A stretch of DNA of 64,000 bases from Hetaerina americana (taxonomy: Eukaryota > Arthropoda > Insecta > Odonata > Calopterygidae). Made by a program: the position numbers and the translations under genes. Positions within the stretch are counted from its first letter, which is position 1, and the number at the start of each line of letters is the position of its first letter. The notes beneath the pieces were generated by a model. It ran no database searches. It was not told the DNA's origin and saw only the letters and a list, made by a program, of their open reading frames with translations. The stretch is taken from positions 46,271,513 to 46,335,512 of the forward strand of contig JAKTNV010000005.1 of assembly GCA_022747635.1 (NCBI GenBank), given 5' to 3'. This document shows, piece by piece, positions 11,831-23,998 of this stretch.

Positions 11831-12915
11831 AACTTTTGGATTGATTCCTGTGGTAAGGTATTCACTGAAATAATATCACAACTCACAAGGATAAATTATA
11901 CCGTTATAAATCAAAGTAGCCTTCAAAATAACATAACTAATTTTGAAACTATTCATATTTTACTTATTTGAAGTGACGTTTTACTCCAGTAGCAAAGCAT
12001 CATGATCGTTCTGTTATTTTCTCGAGAACTTTAACGTTTTATTCTTAAGCGTCTCCGCCTCTCTAGCTTAAATAATTATGTAAACAATAGGCACTGAAAC
12101 TCTCCAAAATAAGGGTTAATTAATTAATATTACTGCGTCTCGTATTAAACATTAAAAAACTGAGAAAAGAGAAGAAAAGAATAAAATCAAAAATTATTTA
12201 ATTACCTAGGAATTACTAAGTGATTACACAGGAATGTCAGCCAGAACAGTTGCCCTCGTTCGAGATAAATGCATAATTATCCTTATTATGATCATTAAAT
12301 ATATTTTTTTAATTTAGAGTGCTCAAATTTTTACTATTCATTAATTACTTAATAACTCCATGCGAATCATGTGTTAAAATGATAATCATAACGGCTGCCT
12401 CGCTGGCATATTCTTTAGCATTAAATCTCTCCTAAAAATATATTAAGCAAGACATAAAAATTAGTGTGGCTATCCAGTCGATGCAGAACAATAGGCATGG
12501 TTAAACTTCTTAAGCTCGATGCCAAAAACAACAGAAGGCCACATCGTCATTTTTCAACCTACTCGATCACTTTTTAAAACCAGGAAAGTAATATATCTTT
12601 ATTTAACCGCAATATTTACTACACAAATTCATCCCCATAGACACGAAAAATGCTTAAATGCGAAAATAATGGAAAAAGGCCTCTGTTTGAATACCGTTAT
12701 TGGAGGTTTATATGGTTCTACGATCATAAATGAAAAGTTAACGTTTCCATTCCATTAGAAATTTTAACCTTGTCAGTGCGATAGGACATTCTTCTTTTAT
12801 AAAGAAAACTAGGGAGTTTGTTAGTAAATCTCATTGAATTCTTAAATTGACTTCCTCTTTCCCTCTGTGCGAGACGAGAAGTTTTAAAATTTTACAAAAT
12901 CAAACGACATGACAT
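11831..12915. other. No feature recognised
   Basis: AT-rich DNA with only short chance open frames. Confidence 0.5.
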
Positions 12916-13105
12916 CCTTCCGCAGTTAATTCCCTATCCCGACCCTCTGGCGTCCGAGAGTGGAAGCACCGGTAATAGATGAGTCAGAAAGTGAGTTCAA
13001 CAATACCACTCCCTCCCCCAATTTCTGTCCCATTCTCCAGCCCCTTGCCCTAACCCCACCTTTCTCATCTCCTTTCCATGGCCCGCCCACTCGGAAAAAG
13101 ATCTC
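12916..13105. other. Small pyrimidine-rich island
   Basis: Plus strand rich in CCC/CTCC tracts and GC-richer than its flanks. It resembles the larger islands in this window but is shorter. No coding motif. Confidence 0.45.
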
Positions 13106-13960
13106 CATTAGAATACAATTCAATATCTAATGCTTTGAATGTGAAATGGCTTCATTATTCAAACAAATGAGCTCCTTAAAGGACAGTTCTACCCTTTCCC
13201 CTCAAAGATTAGATGATTGTCATTAAAAAGGAGTACAGTCCTTCAAAAAGCCACAAAAACTCGGAGAGAATATCATTTATGGCGTTAAGTGCCCTCAACA
13301 TGGGTCCAAAATGAGTTCACTTCTCCAAAACTCTTATGTTAAAGGCGTAGATCTATTAATACCGAGGCTAGGGCACTTCCTACATACTAGGACATATGGA
13401 ACTGAAAACAATTACTCGAAAAACAACTGTGACACATGAGTTTTTTAAATTATTTTTTCAGTAAAATCCATGCATTTATATTTTACTTTCCCTTAGAGCT
13501 TTACAAAAATCTTATGACAAGAGGACATGGACTCCTGAAAATTGCCCGCGAGAAAAAAATAATTTTTTATAGGTACCTTCTGGTACTGTAAAATTCTTCT
13601 ATATTCTATTTAAGTACGTAGATTGTAAGAACAGTTTCATTTCTAAATGCGAATTTTTCTAACTGGTGAAATACTGAACAGAGGAAATTAATGTCTACGC
13701 CAATTTTCCTATATTTTCTTCCACATTTTAATCAATTCTCCTTTGGAATCATATGAAAATTTCAAACTTCAGAAATGCAGTAAACACTAAGTGTAATAAT
13801 TTAAATTGTAAAACTTTACCTTGCACTAACGCTATTTGACTAGAATGATAAAGTTCGAAGAAACGATAAATACAATTATCATAGGATGACTCACATCGTC
13901 CGTGCCTTTAGGTTCATAGTGCTATAGACATCTTGGTTCAAGTTCTATGAAGTGTTTTCA
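13106..13960. other. No feature recognised
   Basis: AT-rich DNA with no structure that I can support. Confidence 0.5.
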
Positions 13961-13974
13961 TGTCTTTCGCAACA

Positions 13975-14770
13975 GAAACAACCCTTGGTTCACCAGCTCT
14001 CTCTCTCTCCCTTGAGCCCCAAAGGGCCCGGACCAATCCTTCCTCCCTCTCCCCTTACCAACTACTCTTTCCCCGGTACAATTTCCCCTCCCCCATAGTG
14101 ATGACATCCCCTTTTCCACTACAGCACTAACTTTATTCCGGACAATTTGCATCTTAACCGCTGTCACCGATATTAGCTTGTTCTACCGCGTCCCACGACG
14201 GAGAGGACACCATCCCCCTTCCCCGAACGTCCCCCGTCTCCACCGACAATTCCCCTTATCCCATTATTTGCCCCCACTCATTCCCCTTCACACACATGCT
14301 GCCTCTTTCTCCATCTCCCTCTCACTCTCCCTCTCTCCCACCTACCTATTCGCTACACGCTGCCTGTTTCCTGCCTTCCCCTCCTCCACCCTCTTTCTCA
14401 TATCCACCCAAAAGAATCCCGCTTCACATTCCCCCCATTCCTCCCCCCTCTTTCTAGACCCTTCTTAACCAAACTTCACCTTTAAACTTTCGAAGATGAA
14501 GAGGAGTAAGGTAGTAGGGTAGTTCCCTCGGAAACTCTCTTGAGTGAATTAGACGACGAAGGTGGGGAAGGGGGGGCGGCTCACCCTTCCTCCTACCACA
14601 ACTCTCGCCTCAACCCAAACCTTTCCCTTTTCTTCCCCCGACCGCACGTACCCCTTCTCCCTTACCTCCCCCGTTGCCATGGGGAGGAACTGCTAACGAA
14701 GATACGAGTTCTCTCTCTTTCTCTTCCTCTCTCTCCTGGCCCGAGAGCGAGGACAAATAATAAACAATCC
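13975..14770. other. Pyrimidine-rich GC island
   Basis: The plus strand is dominated by C and T (CTCTCT, CCCC, TTCC tracts) with scattered CpGs. A 155-codon frame at 14540-15007 begins with TTG and runs from the low-complexity tract into AT-rich sequence. It shows no domain and is probably chance. The island is one of at least eight of the same kind in the window. Confidence 0.5.
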
Positions 14771-15009
14771 CCGTCGTACGAGATTCGCTCTCTCCTCAAA
14801 AATAAGTACCTAAATCACATCGATAAGGTCGGAGGGAACTATTTTTCAAATATGCTCCCGTATCCTTCTGTGAATGAGATTTGGCGGACAGGATTAGAAA
14901 CATTGGATGGTAAATGTGTGCGCAGGAAATTATTAATAGAGCTCGGCCTCCTCTCTCTGCGTCGCAAATGTGTAAAATTTGGCATTTTCATTACAATAAT
15001 CACTTGACT

Positions 15010-16135
15010 TATGCCATTTACCTCCAATATTTTATAAGATTTAGAGTCATAAGCAATGCTGGTCTTTCTCGGGACCTTAATTTGTAGATAAACTTCTGTA
15101 TCCGAAGCTTCTGATGCGATCGTTAAATTAAATTAACATTAGCCATTTCCAGAGTCTTGTGAACTCCCTCATATCTAACCTTTTTGACCAAAATTACTTT
15201 AAAAGACCGATTTTTCACATCTCTTTGCTAGGTTGCCAGTATCAAGTGGACGAAAACATTTTTTTCTACGATAATATCCAACTAGCACCTATTGGCTAGA
15301 GAGATAGCACTCGTTCTTAACTATTGATACATTGCAGATGGCATAGAATTAGACCCAAAAACGTAATTATTGCGGAAGGGGGCAAATTAAACTATGATTT
15401 GACAAAAAATACGTGAATCAACGCAAAACACAAATCTATGCTTATAATAAGCTAATAATAACAAATGGGCTTGCAGATCATATGGAGTAAAAAATATTTT
15501 ATTTTCCCGCACTGATACGGAATTCAGTTATCACCCATGTATACGACAGTGAGCACTTGGAGAATTTCAGTCCTTAATTTACAATCAATTTAGAAATCAT
15601 ATACTGTAAAATTTTTGCATCACAAAAAAGAAAATTTGAAGTGAGCACGTTGGTTCCCTTTTCAAGAAAAGACTGCCTCATTAAACTCGCTAAGGTCTTT
15701 TGGGTTCTAAAATTGCCAATAAAAATTCATAGTAACAATTTTAACGGCTGAAACATTTAATTTGAACTAAATAGGTCACTGTTATCCACTATGCTGTAGC
15801 TAAATCACAATCGCGAGTCTGTCTGTGAAAGAGAGAAGAGTAGTTATAACAATAAAGTGCTCATATCTAAGGTTCATTCTCTAGTTAAAGGCGTCGTATA
15901 GAGTATTTTTTAATTTTTAAATGAAGGAGACGATTTTTCTTTGCTGTACTCTTAAATGCCGTGGAACATGTCAAGTCATCTTTCTTCTTCAACTCACTTG
16001 AAAAGTCTAGCCCCACCCTAAAAAAATCGTTTCTTAGGAAAGAATCAAGTTTCTTTAGAAAGTTATGAAGTTTATCCCCAATTCTTTCATGAAATATCTT
16101 TTATTACTTCAACCTTGCAAAAATTCAACTATCCT
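15010..16135. other. No feature recognised
   Basis: AT-rich DNA without recognisable genes or repeats. Confidence 0.5.
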
Positions 16136-16139
16136 GCAT

Positions 16140-17160
16140 TGTTATCACCATGGGTTGAGACGGCCTCTGGAAATATACCCGTCAGCAGCTCCGAGAATCG
16201 TAGCATTGTGATTCCACTTTCATTTCAACAAAGACCCACCGTAGGGTCTTAAAAGGCTAACAAATAGGATTCAGTCTACATGGTTAGCGGAGATACTCAG
16301 AAGACCACCGCGGGTGGAGGGGATTTCTTACGAAAGAACTTGGGAAGGATTATCCCTTAGCTACACTCAACCCCACGAGTGACACGACTGGAAGGATGGC
16401 TCTCGGTGGCCTTGTTTCTCCATTGATCCCGTCAAAAGATGAAGAGGGTAAGGAATCCAACGAATGAAAAACCAAGTCCCTTAGTTAGGTGGGCAAGGAG
16501 CTAAAATAAGTCCTTCCGCAAACTTAACAGCCCCGATGAATCAACCGAAAAAAAAGACGTACCATTCCCATGCAAGACACAATGGGTCCTCACTCTAAAA
16601 TACGGGATTTGCTTCTTCCTTCCATTTTTCTCAAGATCTCTCGACCGCTCCTTACAAAATTCTTCATTTTTACGGAAGGCCTAACCATCTTTTTAGGAAA
16701 AAAGCATGTTTGCCAGACTGGAGCTACGAGAGGGAGAGAGAGAGAGGAAGACGGTGGATGAGGGAAGATAGCGAAAGGGCGCGGGGATTAGTGCGGGGGC
16801 GATTCCTCTCTTCACTTAGCATCGTAATTTTTTTTCAAGGACTCCTAAGTACACATCAGTCATTCACTTGCAACTATAGCTTCCAACCACAATGAGACGA
16901 ATAAAAAAAGTAAAAATTCCTCTTCAGGAGAGGCGCCTCTTGTCTGCCTACCCCATGCCTATTGTGCCTGAGTGATTGGGTCGACCGAGCTGATTCGCGT
17001 GCCGAATCGCTTGTGAACACTGTGGGCGTCTGACTTAACCGACAGGTCCTGAGGATTCGGAAGAAGAAATTTCGAGCGTTTTAGATACAAGCAGAATGCC
17101 AGGAATGGAGTCTAAGTGGAGCGGTTGCTAAACGGCCCCATCTAGATGCAACGTATAATC
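16140..17160. other. Mixed-composition block, unassigned
   Basis: More balanced in composition than its flanks, with a short GAGAGA run at 16731-16748 and the near-palindrome CCACCGCGGGTGG near 16306. No frame longer than about 60 codons and no recognisable family. It could be regulatory DNA, a non-coding exon or an old repeat. Confidence 0.3.
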
Positions 17161-17897
17161 ATAAATAGCGTTATCGAATGTATTAGCCCGCTATATGCCG
17201 ATAATTCTTCAATTTTTGCTGAAAGTTGCGATATTTGTGCTACTTAAGTATTTTTTTCCATCTTTCCGGTGAGATAACTATCCTATAGGCGAATGGTAAC
17301 AGAAGTAATCCGAGATATATCACTGAGAACAATTTCACGTCTACTTTTCTGAATACTCATACAATGCCCGTAAGCCTCGGCTAAGGCTTTTATTGATATA
17401 TGAATAACTTCACTGGGGCTCCCCTACATATTTTCACTCTAGTTGTATCTAAGGAATCTACAATAGCAACTTGAGTTTATATATTCATTTTAAGTTTCCT
17501 ACATTTTTATCTCTGTGCATCCAATTCTTACAATTAGTTTTTGGATTGTATAAAATTTCTGAATCACCATTCACAAATAAAGGTAACGTTATGACATTAG
17601 CCATCAAAAGCATAGTACCTTTTACTTTACTTATGAGATATAAAATGAAGCGCACGAAATAAAATTAGCCGTACAATTACTTGTATTGGGAAAAATGAAT
17701 TATCAAAGAAACATTAGGAACTAATTTTGCGTTAGTTTTATGTAAGAATAAGGCAGAGCTACCGGCCAAAAACTAGCCAAAGTCATCAAAAAAATTATTA
17801 ATGATAAATATGATTGTAGATATTGCTGAAATCATCAAATATTTAGGAGGAACACGGAAATGTTTCATACCTTTATGCATGCACTCGATAAGTGTCC

Positions 17898-18392
17898 ATG
17901 TTTTCAGGCCCACGTTCATTGATCCCCGATGTCTGGAATCACCGACCTTCCTATACAGGTCTACTCTTCAACCAAATCTGTACCAAACCATTTGTGCTGC
18001 TGAATCTGAGGACGAATTTTGAAAAGATATTAACGTTGTTAAAATTTATACCACCAGCTGTGATTCTAAGAGAGAACTCATATATAAACTATAAGATTGA
18101 AGGACAATATTCGGATTCAACTTGGAGACAATTATTTAGTACGTTTATCCTATTGAATATTTTGTTTTATTCCCCTCTTGCATTAGTTCTTAAAAAAGAA
18201 GTTGCTGAAGTTCTATACCAGGATTCCTCCACCTTAGCTACGTTTACTTATCGATATATTACCTTCCAAAGTTGGCAATTTTCAAACATTTTGTCGTTAT
18301 TTGTCGCCCATTTTCGTCATTTTACTTGCACTCCCGAAAGATATGTCACTATGAGTTTCACATCACGCATGTGTCAACTTCGTCCAAACTAG
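17898..18392 (+). CDS. Unidentified open frame, about 164 codons
   Basis: An ATG-started frame in AT-rich DNA, long for its composition. I recognise no family. The translation has one hydrophobic stretch (LFSTFILLNILFYSPLALVL) that could be a membrane segment, flanked by polar residues. The sequence TGTTTTCAG just after the ATG resembles a 3' splice site, so the frame could be an exon starting at about 17908 rather than a complete ORF. No neighbouring exon or polyadenylation signal was identified. A chance ORF or a decayed element is equally possible. Confidence 0.2.
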   Translation: MFSGPRSLIPDVWNHRPSYTGLLFNQICTKPFVLLNLRTNFEKILTLLKFIPPAVILRENSYINYKIEGQYSDSTWRQLFSTFILLNILFYSPLALVLKKEVAEVLYQDSSTLATFTYRYITFQSWQFSNILSLFVAHFRHFTCTPERYVTMSFTSRMCQLRPN

Positions 18393-20040
18393 GTTCAAAT
18401 GTTCGCTCAGTTGCTTCACCTGCCGCAACTTTCAAACATCTATTTTCTCTGATGATAGTTTCTGAGAGCTCACGGTAAGCATGCCGAGCAAAGAATTACA
18501 ATTTCGATTCATAATCACCTTTTCATTTCATTTTATCCCCCACAAAAACACACGAATCATTGTTTCAGCCAGATCACACAGACGAGTAAAACATGATATA
18601 TTTCGAAACTGGATATCTTTCGGGTTCTGCAAGCAAGACCACTCGGACAAAACCATGCTTTTGAGAGTAGTAATACGCGCAAAGGAATCATCCGAACAGT
18701 AGGCAGGTTAGGTTGCTAGGGGGAGTTTTTTGTTTCTTCTTCTTCCGCGAAGTTTTTTAAACCTATCATGATTCATCGGGAATCTCAGGTGGGTTTAAGA
18801 TTAATTTTCTCCCTTGAAATACATGTTTTCCAATTTAGAGTAGAATGCGTTTATGGTAATGGCGTTTTATAACTAAGTTTACCCAAATTATTTCGTTTTC
18901 CGTTTCTTTTTTTTCGTTTTCCAACATTTTCCTTATTTGTCTCACGTAGAACCTTGATCACTCTGCTCCCGTCCATTTTCTTGAGCATGCAATACGAGTA
19001 TATGCTCAAACTTCATTTTGTTCTAAATATTCATGCCTTCGCATTAATCTGCCTCGTATGTGACAAGGACAGTATACACTCACCCCAAACAGATATTCTA
19101 ATGCCAATAATAGTAAACGAGTCAAAATGGCGAATACGTAAACGTCACCACACAAATTTATCCGTTTTTTCCGTGTAATTATCACCCTTTCACGAAATAT
19201 TTTTACGCCTTCCTAAATGCAATCATGTACTTATTCTATCGACGAATCTAAAAAAGACATAAGAATCTAAAAGATATAAAGATTCGTCATTAGGTAAATA
19301 TTCGCCATATTTGGAATCCCCAATGCTTTGATACAAAATTTTATACCTATAGATCGAACCCAAATATAATATCTAAGATTAATTTGTATATAATATCTAA
19401 AGATAAATTAAAGTAATGAAACGTAATACCATTTTCTAAAATTTCAGTAGGTCATAATTTATTGTCAAGTCAATTTTACTTTGTCTATAGTAACCATTTT
19501 TTAACAGTTTCATATAAATTAACATTGAAATAAAGAATAGAATAAGACCCTCATTTCAAAAATTTTACCATAAAAACTAGCAATTACTCTACAGTCTAAA
19601 TAAAAAATATTCCCCGACTTTAAAAAAGGGGCGTGGTAATTTGATTCATGTCAGCCAATAGCTCCATTTTGCTTTCCTATGAGGCGTCAATATCCATCGC
19701 ATGAAATTTTGTGTGGCATAAATATAAATTTTTATTCTTATAATTATTTATATTATTTTTATGCTTAAATTTTCCATTATTATTATTACCAGCCAGTCAT
19801 TAGTATAAAATACGTATTTGGATGCATAGCTACGTCTTTGCATGTTGAATTATTTACCAGTTTCTATTTTCTCAAAATAATTTCCAAAAGGGATGGTATA
19901 AACATTCTGAATTTGTATAAATGAATATTTTTTCGCAGTCCAGACAAGTTCAAACAAAAATAAAGAAACTCTTAAATATTTTAAAGTGCGGTATAAGATA
20001 CTGACTGAATGAAATCATGTTCATGATATCGAGCGATTTC
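18393..20040. other. No gene recognised
   Basis: AT-rich DNA. The only structure noted is a 9-bp inverted repeat, GACGAATCT near 19240 and AGATTCGTC near 19281, enclosing about 30 bases. Confidence 0.5.
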
Positions 20041-20129
20041 CTACATTATACTCTCTATCTCACCCTCCTATTCGGTCAAGGCAAGAGTGCCTGGCGTCTT
20101 CTCCCAAGTCGTATGCTAGACAACAGTTA

Positions 20130-20565
20130 CTGCTTGGACTAGGAGTCCCGGTGACAAAGGAAAGAGGGCGGTGAGGAGGGGTGCATGAAGGGAAAGACGG
20201 TAGGAGGGTTACGCTGAGAGAGAAGCTGGAGAAGGGCAGGCGGAGGCACACTGATAATTAACTTCCCCCCGAGGGGAGCTTTTCAAGAGCTTTGGAGTGA
20301 GCAAAGGAAAGAATACTTTGTAAAGTGTGGAAAGGAGTGGGGGAGAAAGGAAATGGGAATGGAGCATTGTGAAGGGAAGAAAGGGGAAGGGGTGGGGAGA
20401 GGAACGGTATGCAAGACTGGGTTCCGAATGAGAGGGAGGTACAGTATCGCGGATGGGTGGAGTGGAGGAGGAAGATGCGCTGCAGAGGCATTGGATTGGA
20501 GAAAGGTTAGACTTGAAAGAGGAAGAAGGAAAATTTCTAGCATCTTTGGTGGATTTAGAGAGAGA
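20130..20565. other. Purine-rich GC island
   Basis: Plus strand dominated by GGGA, GAAAGG and GGAGG tracts, giving long complementary open frames on both strands. The composition explains these frames and I see no protein motif. It belongs to the same class as the islands at 3.3, 36.6, 41.0, 43.8, 45.2, 60.0 and 61.5 kb. Confidence 0.5.
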
Positions 20566-21370
20566 CTAGGCGAAAGGGTGGATTTCCGGAGTCAAAAGGA
20601 AGGATTAATACTCTACAGAACGAAGGCGGTAATTGGGAAAATTGGCCACATGAGGTGGAATATATTTGCACATAAAATCAAGATGGTGATAACGATAACC
20701 GGTCAGTTGGAAATAACGGAGAATGTGTCATTTGTTATTACCTTTTTGAAAAGTGAGGACTGAGCTCGGGATCAGGTGTCCGTAAAAATTAACTACAAGT
20801 CGTAGGTCTATTCCACCGGTGATAATTTATTTACCAGTTTGAAATTTACGTGGTTAATATCAGCCGCTAGGGCCGAAGAAATACGTCGAGAAAACAAAAT
20901 AAAAAAGTGAGGCGAGCTTTGGGCTAAGGATGAGGAAAGGACAAAGGTGGAGGGATATTATCGGCCCCACCCTGCGTGCGTAGAAGAGCGGCGCTGCTGT
21001 GGCGGTGTGGAGTCCTCCTGGTTTCGTCATATGAAGAAAAAAAGCACTCCCGCACTTTCCCTACTAAAACCTCTGGGAGTTTATCATGGGTCGCTTGTGC
21101 AGGTATACCTACATAGCCTTTAAATTGTATACAATAATTCAAGAAACCCTAATATACATTAACCCTGGTCTCCACTGAAGTACAACTTCATACTTTTTGA
21201 TCTGCTTCATATGGCCATTTTACCCGACAATCTCATGCGGTCGAGTACTTGTCACGGCTTTGGGAGTCAAGGTTGATTAGAATGGGGAGAGCCATGTGCG
21301 TGGCCCAAAACCACGACTACATTATGTGTTTCAATGAAGTACGCTTTTGCTCGTAAATGCGTATTCATAA
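20566..21370. other. No feature recognised
   Basis: Mixed sequence. A GC-richer patch at about 20900-21120 has no recognisable content. Confidence 0.45.
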
Positions 21371-21379
21371 AACTCAGCT

Positions 21380-21418
21380 AAAATTACCACGAAAGTCAGC
21401 TACTTTCGTGGTAATTTT
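21380..21418. repeat. Perfect 17-bp inverted repeat (hairpin)
   Basis: The arms 21380-21396 (AAAATTACCACGAAAGT) and 21402-21418 are exact reverse complements around a 5-base spacer CAGCT. The stem is too short for a typical animal pre-miRNA and lies in no recognised element. It may be the abutted ends of a very small or collapsed inverted-repeat element. Confidence 0.85.
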
Positions 21419-21767
21419 TAAAGTGTGCACAATAAAACACCACTGTGTGAATTTTGCATCATAACATGAATTCATCGACCATGGACTTGACAGCTTGTCT
21501 TCATTGTATCCATTTTCACCTTGATGTTGACATAATCGCTCAAAACAATGGTGAATGATGAATGTACATCCTAGTGAGAAAATTTAGTAGTATTTTAGTG
21601 AGGATATATCAATTTTCCCCATATCTACGACTGAATCTTTTTACATAAAAAAACCTTAACCGTTGCCATGGTGCAGCAAACACTTAACTATTGGACCATA
21701 TCATACAAATAATGGGCTCACTTTTAACCAAACATTTGGCAAATTTTACCATTCATTTACACGAAAG

Positions 21768-22235
21768 TGGACGTGGTGGTCCAGTGGGCAGAACGTTGGA
21801 CTACTCTACCGTAGGGCCCTGGTTCGATTCCAGGGTAGACCTTTAGCCCCTCCCACTCAGCTTCACTCAAGCTGTGTAATCTTTTGGATGACATCTTACT
21901 GGAAAACCATAGACGAAACAGGGAATAGAGCTTCTCCCCCACCTTGATGCGTGAATTTCACATTCCATTGAGTTTAGTACTAGTAAAGCCCTACCCTCAG
22001 ATATCAAACCGAGCTGCAGGTTGATAACTGTGGTATACACGTATTCTATGCTTAAATAGGATAACTCGGTTACAGGGAATATTTGTATCTCTTTTAAGCC
22101 CAATGAACTATGGTATAATATACTGAAAGCACTTACAAAAAACCTATTCAGTAGACAAATGCTCCCCAGATAATACACTAACGAAGGAAGCGGGGTGGGC
22201 ATGGTAGATAGCCACGGCAAACCACTGGTAATTCT
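21768..22235 (+). mobile_element. tRNA-derived SINE
   Basis: A tRNA-like head carries a consensus pol III A-box (TGGTCCAGTGG at about 21778) and a perfect B-box (GGTTCGATTCC at about 21822), the latter inside a T-arm-like stem CCTGG/CCAGG. The head is followed by a non-tRNA body containing CCTCCCACTCAGC, the CCCTACCCTCA/TATCAAACC string also seen at 11.74 kb, and near the 3' side GGTAGATAGCCACGGCAAACC. SINEs of this class are transcribed by pol III and copied by LINE reverse transcriptase. It is not a functional tRNA gene: the anticodon and acceptor arms do not fold properly. The 3' boundary and target duplication are unresolved. Confidence 0.75.
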
Positions 22236-22502
22236 AAAGCAAAAGTAGTAACGAATGCTTCCATTATTTTATATATCAACCAATGGGAGCATGATTCTAA
22301 TAGAAAACAACGCTATCATCAACAAAATATGCTTCAAGAGAAGTGTACTGAGAAATAAAAGCAAGATTAGACTGCCATCTAATGATTGCAATTGTTGTAG
22401 TGTAATTATTATCACTTTTTAGGAAAAAGTAGAAATTAAAAAATTTTTGATCCAAACACATATAGGGTGTTGGAAAAGTGATGTCGAGGGTTATATACAC
22501 GA

Positions 22503-22598
<96 letters not shown>

Positions 22599-22725
22599 CA
22601 TATATATATATATAATACATATATATATTATATATATAATGCATATATACATATTATACATATATATTATACATATATGCATATATATATATATATATAT
22701 ACGATATATATATACGATATATATA
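22503..22725. repeat. Compound (CA)n(TA)n microsatellite
   Basis: A CA run (22503-22528) passes directly into a long TA run (to about 22594), then imperfect TA repeats to about 22725. Expansion here has probably disrupted the left end of the surrounding inverted-repeat element. Confidence 0.9.
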
Positions 22726-23725
22726 GATTGCCAGAAAAGCGATGGCGAATATTTTGAAGGGTGGTTTGCTTGGTAATTTTAAGTACATATTTCCCTTGGT
22801 ATGATGCTCAAAACTACTTTGTTTCAAAGTTGTGGTGGAAAATTAGAATCAAAAACACTTCTAAGTCACCAGAAAAACTATTCATTCCATTAAATAAATG
22901 CATATCTTCAATTAAATGTCGAGCTTCGTTGGGTGTGACCGAAATCTTTTCATATACAACCAGAAATTAAACCAAATTTCGTCCAAAAATCTATTTCCAT
23001 CATATCTTTTTCAATTTCAGATATACGAAAGAGTATTCCCTAAGGAATCTGGTAGGAAATCTCTTCCAATTTCTTTTCCAATGTTTACCTTGTGACATGA
23101 ATATTTCATGAGAAAAAGACGTTTCTGACTAATGTAGATTCCCACCCTGGCTTCGACGTTTCCAGGAGCTAAAATTCCTCTGTGTTGATTATTTATGTGA
23201 TTTATTTTAATGGTATAATTTTAATAATGCAAAAATTTGAGCTTTATCATAACTGCCGTTATTGAAAAAATTATTTTTAGACAAATTATTTTAATACGAT
23301 TGAATGCTGAATACTGTGATATTACATGGGTAATTATTAGCTATTTCATTCATAATTTAACCATTTTTCACAGCATGTAGTATTATCAATGCCTTATCAT
23401 TAATATTTATTCAGAAAATATATTTCAGAAAGAAATATAAACCATTATTTGTGTAAATTAGTTACTAAATACATCTGGTATTGGCATATTATGACATAAC
23501 TGACAACAGTTTCATTTGCTTTACCGCATATGTAAATAAAAATACCATACAATTCATACCTATGATATCCACGATTCATTACCTATTCCTTTTCATCCTT
23601 ATATTTGTAGTATACTTATGATGTAAGATATTTTTATTTTTTTCTCAAATGCATATTAGCTAAAACTATTACTCGTATTCCCGGTTAAAATTGTTTGCTG
23701 CGATTATTGATTATTTTTTTTACCA

Positions 23726-23998
23726 TTGTTAACATGTATTAATGGTCATAGAAATGTGTTAGTCCAAGGCAAGCCGAGTGATTATCTAAAATACACAGAA
23801 ACGTCTTACACTACTCATGGTATAGCAACAACATTATATGACTGTAAGAAGGATTCAATTTCCGACCAACTTTCCAAGGAATTACTTTTCGTTTTTCTGA
23901 AGTTAAAAAAAGATTTCATAGGAAAAAATTATTCGGTGGAAATGATATCGGAGAATTTTATGCTCTATGTCGAAATATTTGGGAACACGCCCAGCTAA
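23726..23998 (+). CDS. Unidentified 90-codon frame inside inverted-repeat element
   Basis: An open frame with no ATG near its start (first codon TTG), ending at a TAA about 190 bases before the right inverted repeat. The translation is mostly polar and not low-complexity (for example HRNVLVQGKPSDYLKYTET and LSKELLFVFLKLKKDF). I do not recognise the family. A possible acceptor AG at about 23751 would fit an internal or terminal exon. It may be the remnant of a protein carried by the flanking element, or chance. Confidence 0.25.
   Translation: MLTCINGHRNVLVQGKPSDYLKYTETSYTTHGIATTLYDCKKDSISDQLSKELLFVFLKLKKDFIGKNYSVEMISENFMLYVEIFGNTPS

Noticed and set aside
14540..15007. 155-codon frame on the plus strand
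   Set aside because: Starts with TTG inside a pyrimidine-rich island and runs into AT-rich DNA; no recognisable motif and no splice context.
21770..21845. Functional tRNA gene
   Set aside because: The pol III boxes are good, but the acceptor and anticodon arms do not fold as in a tRNA and the sequence continues into a SINE body.
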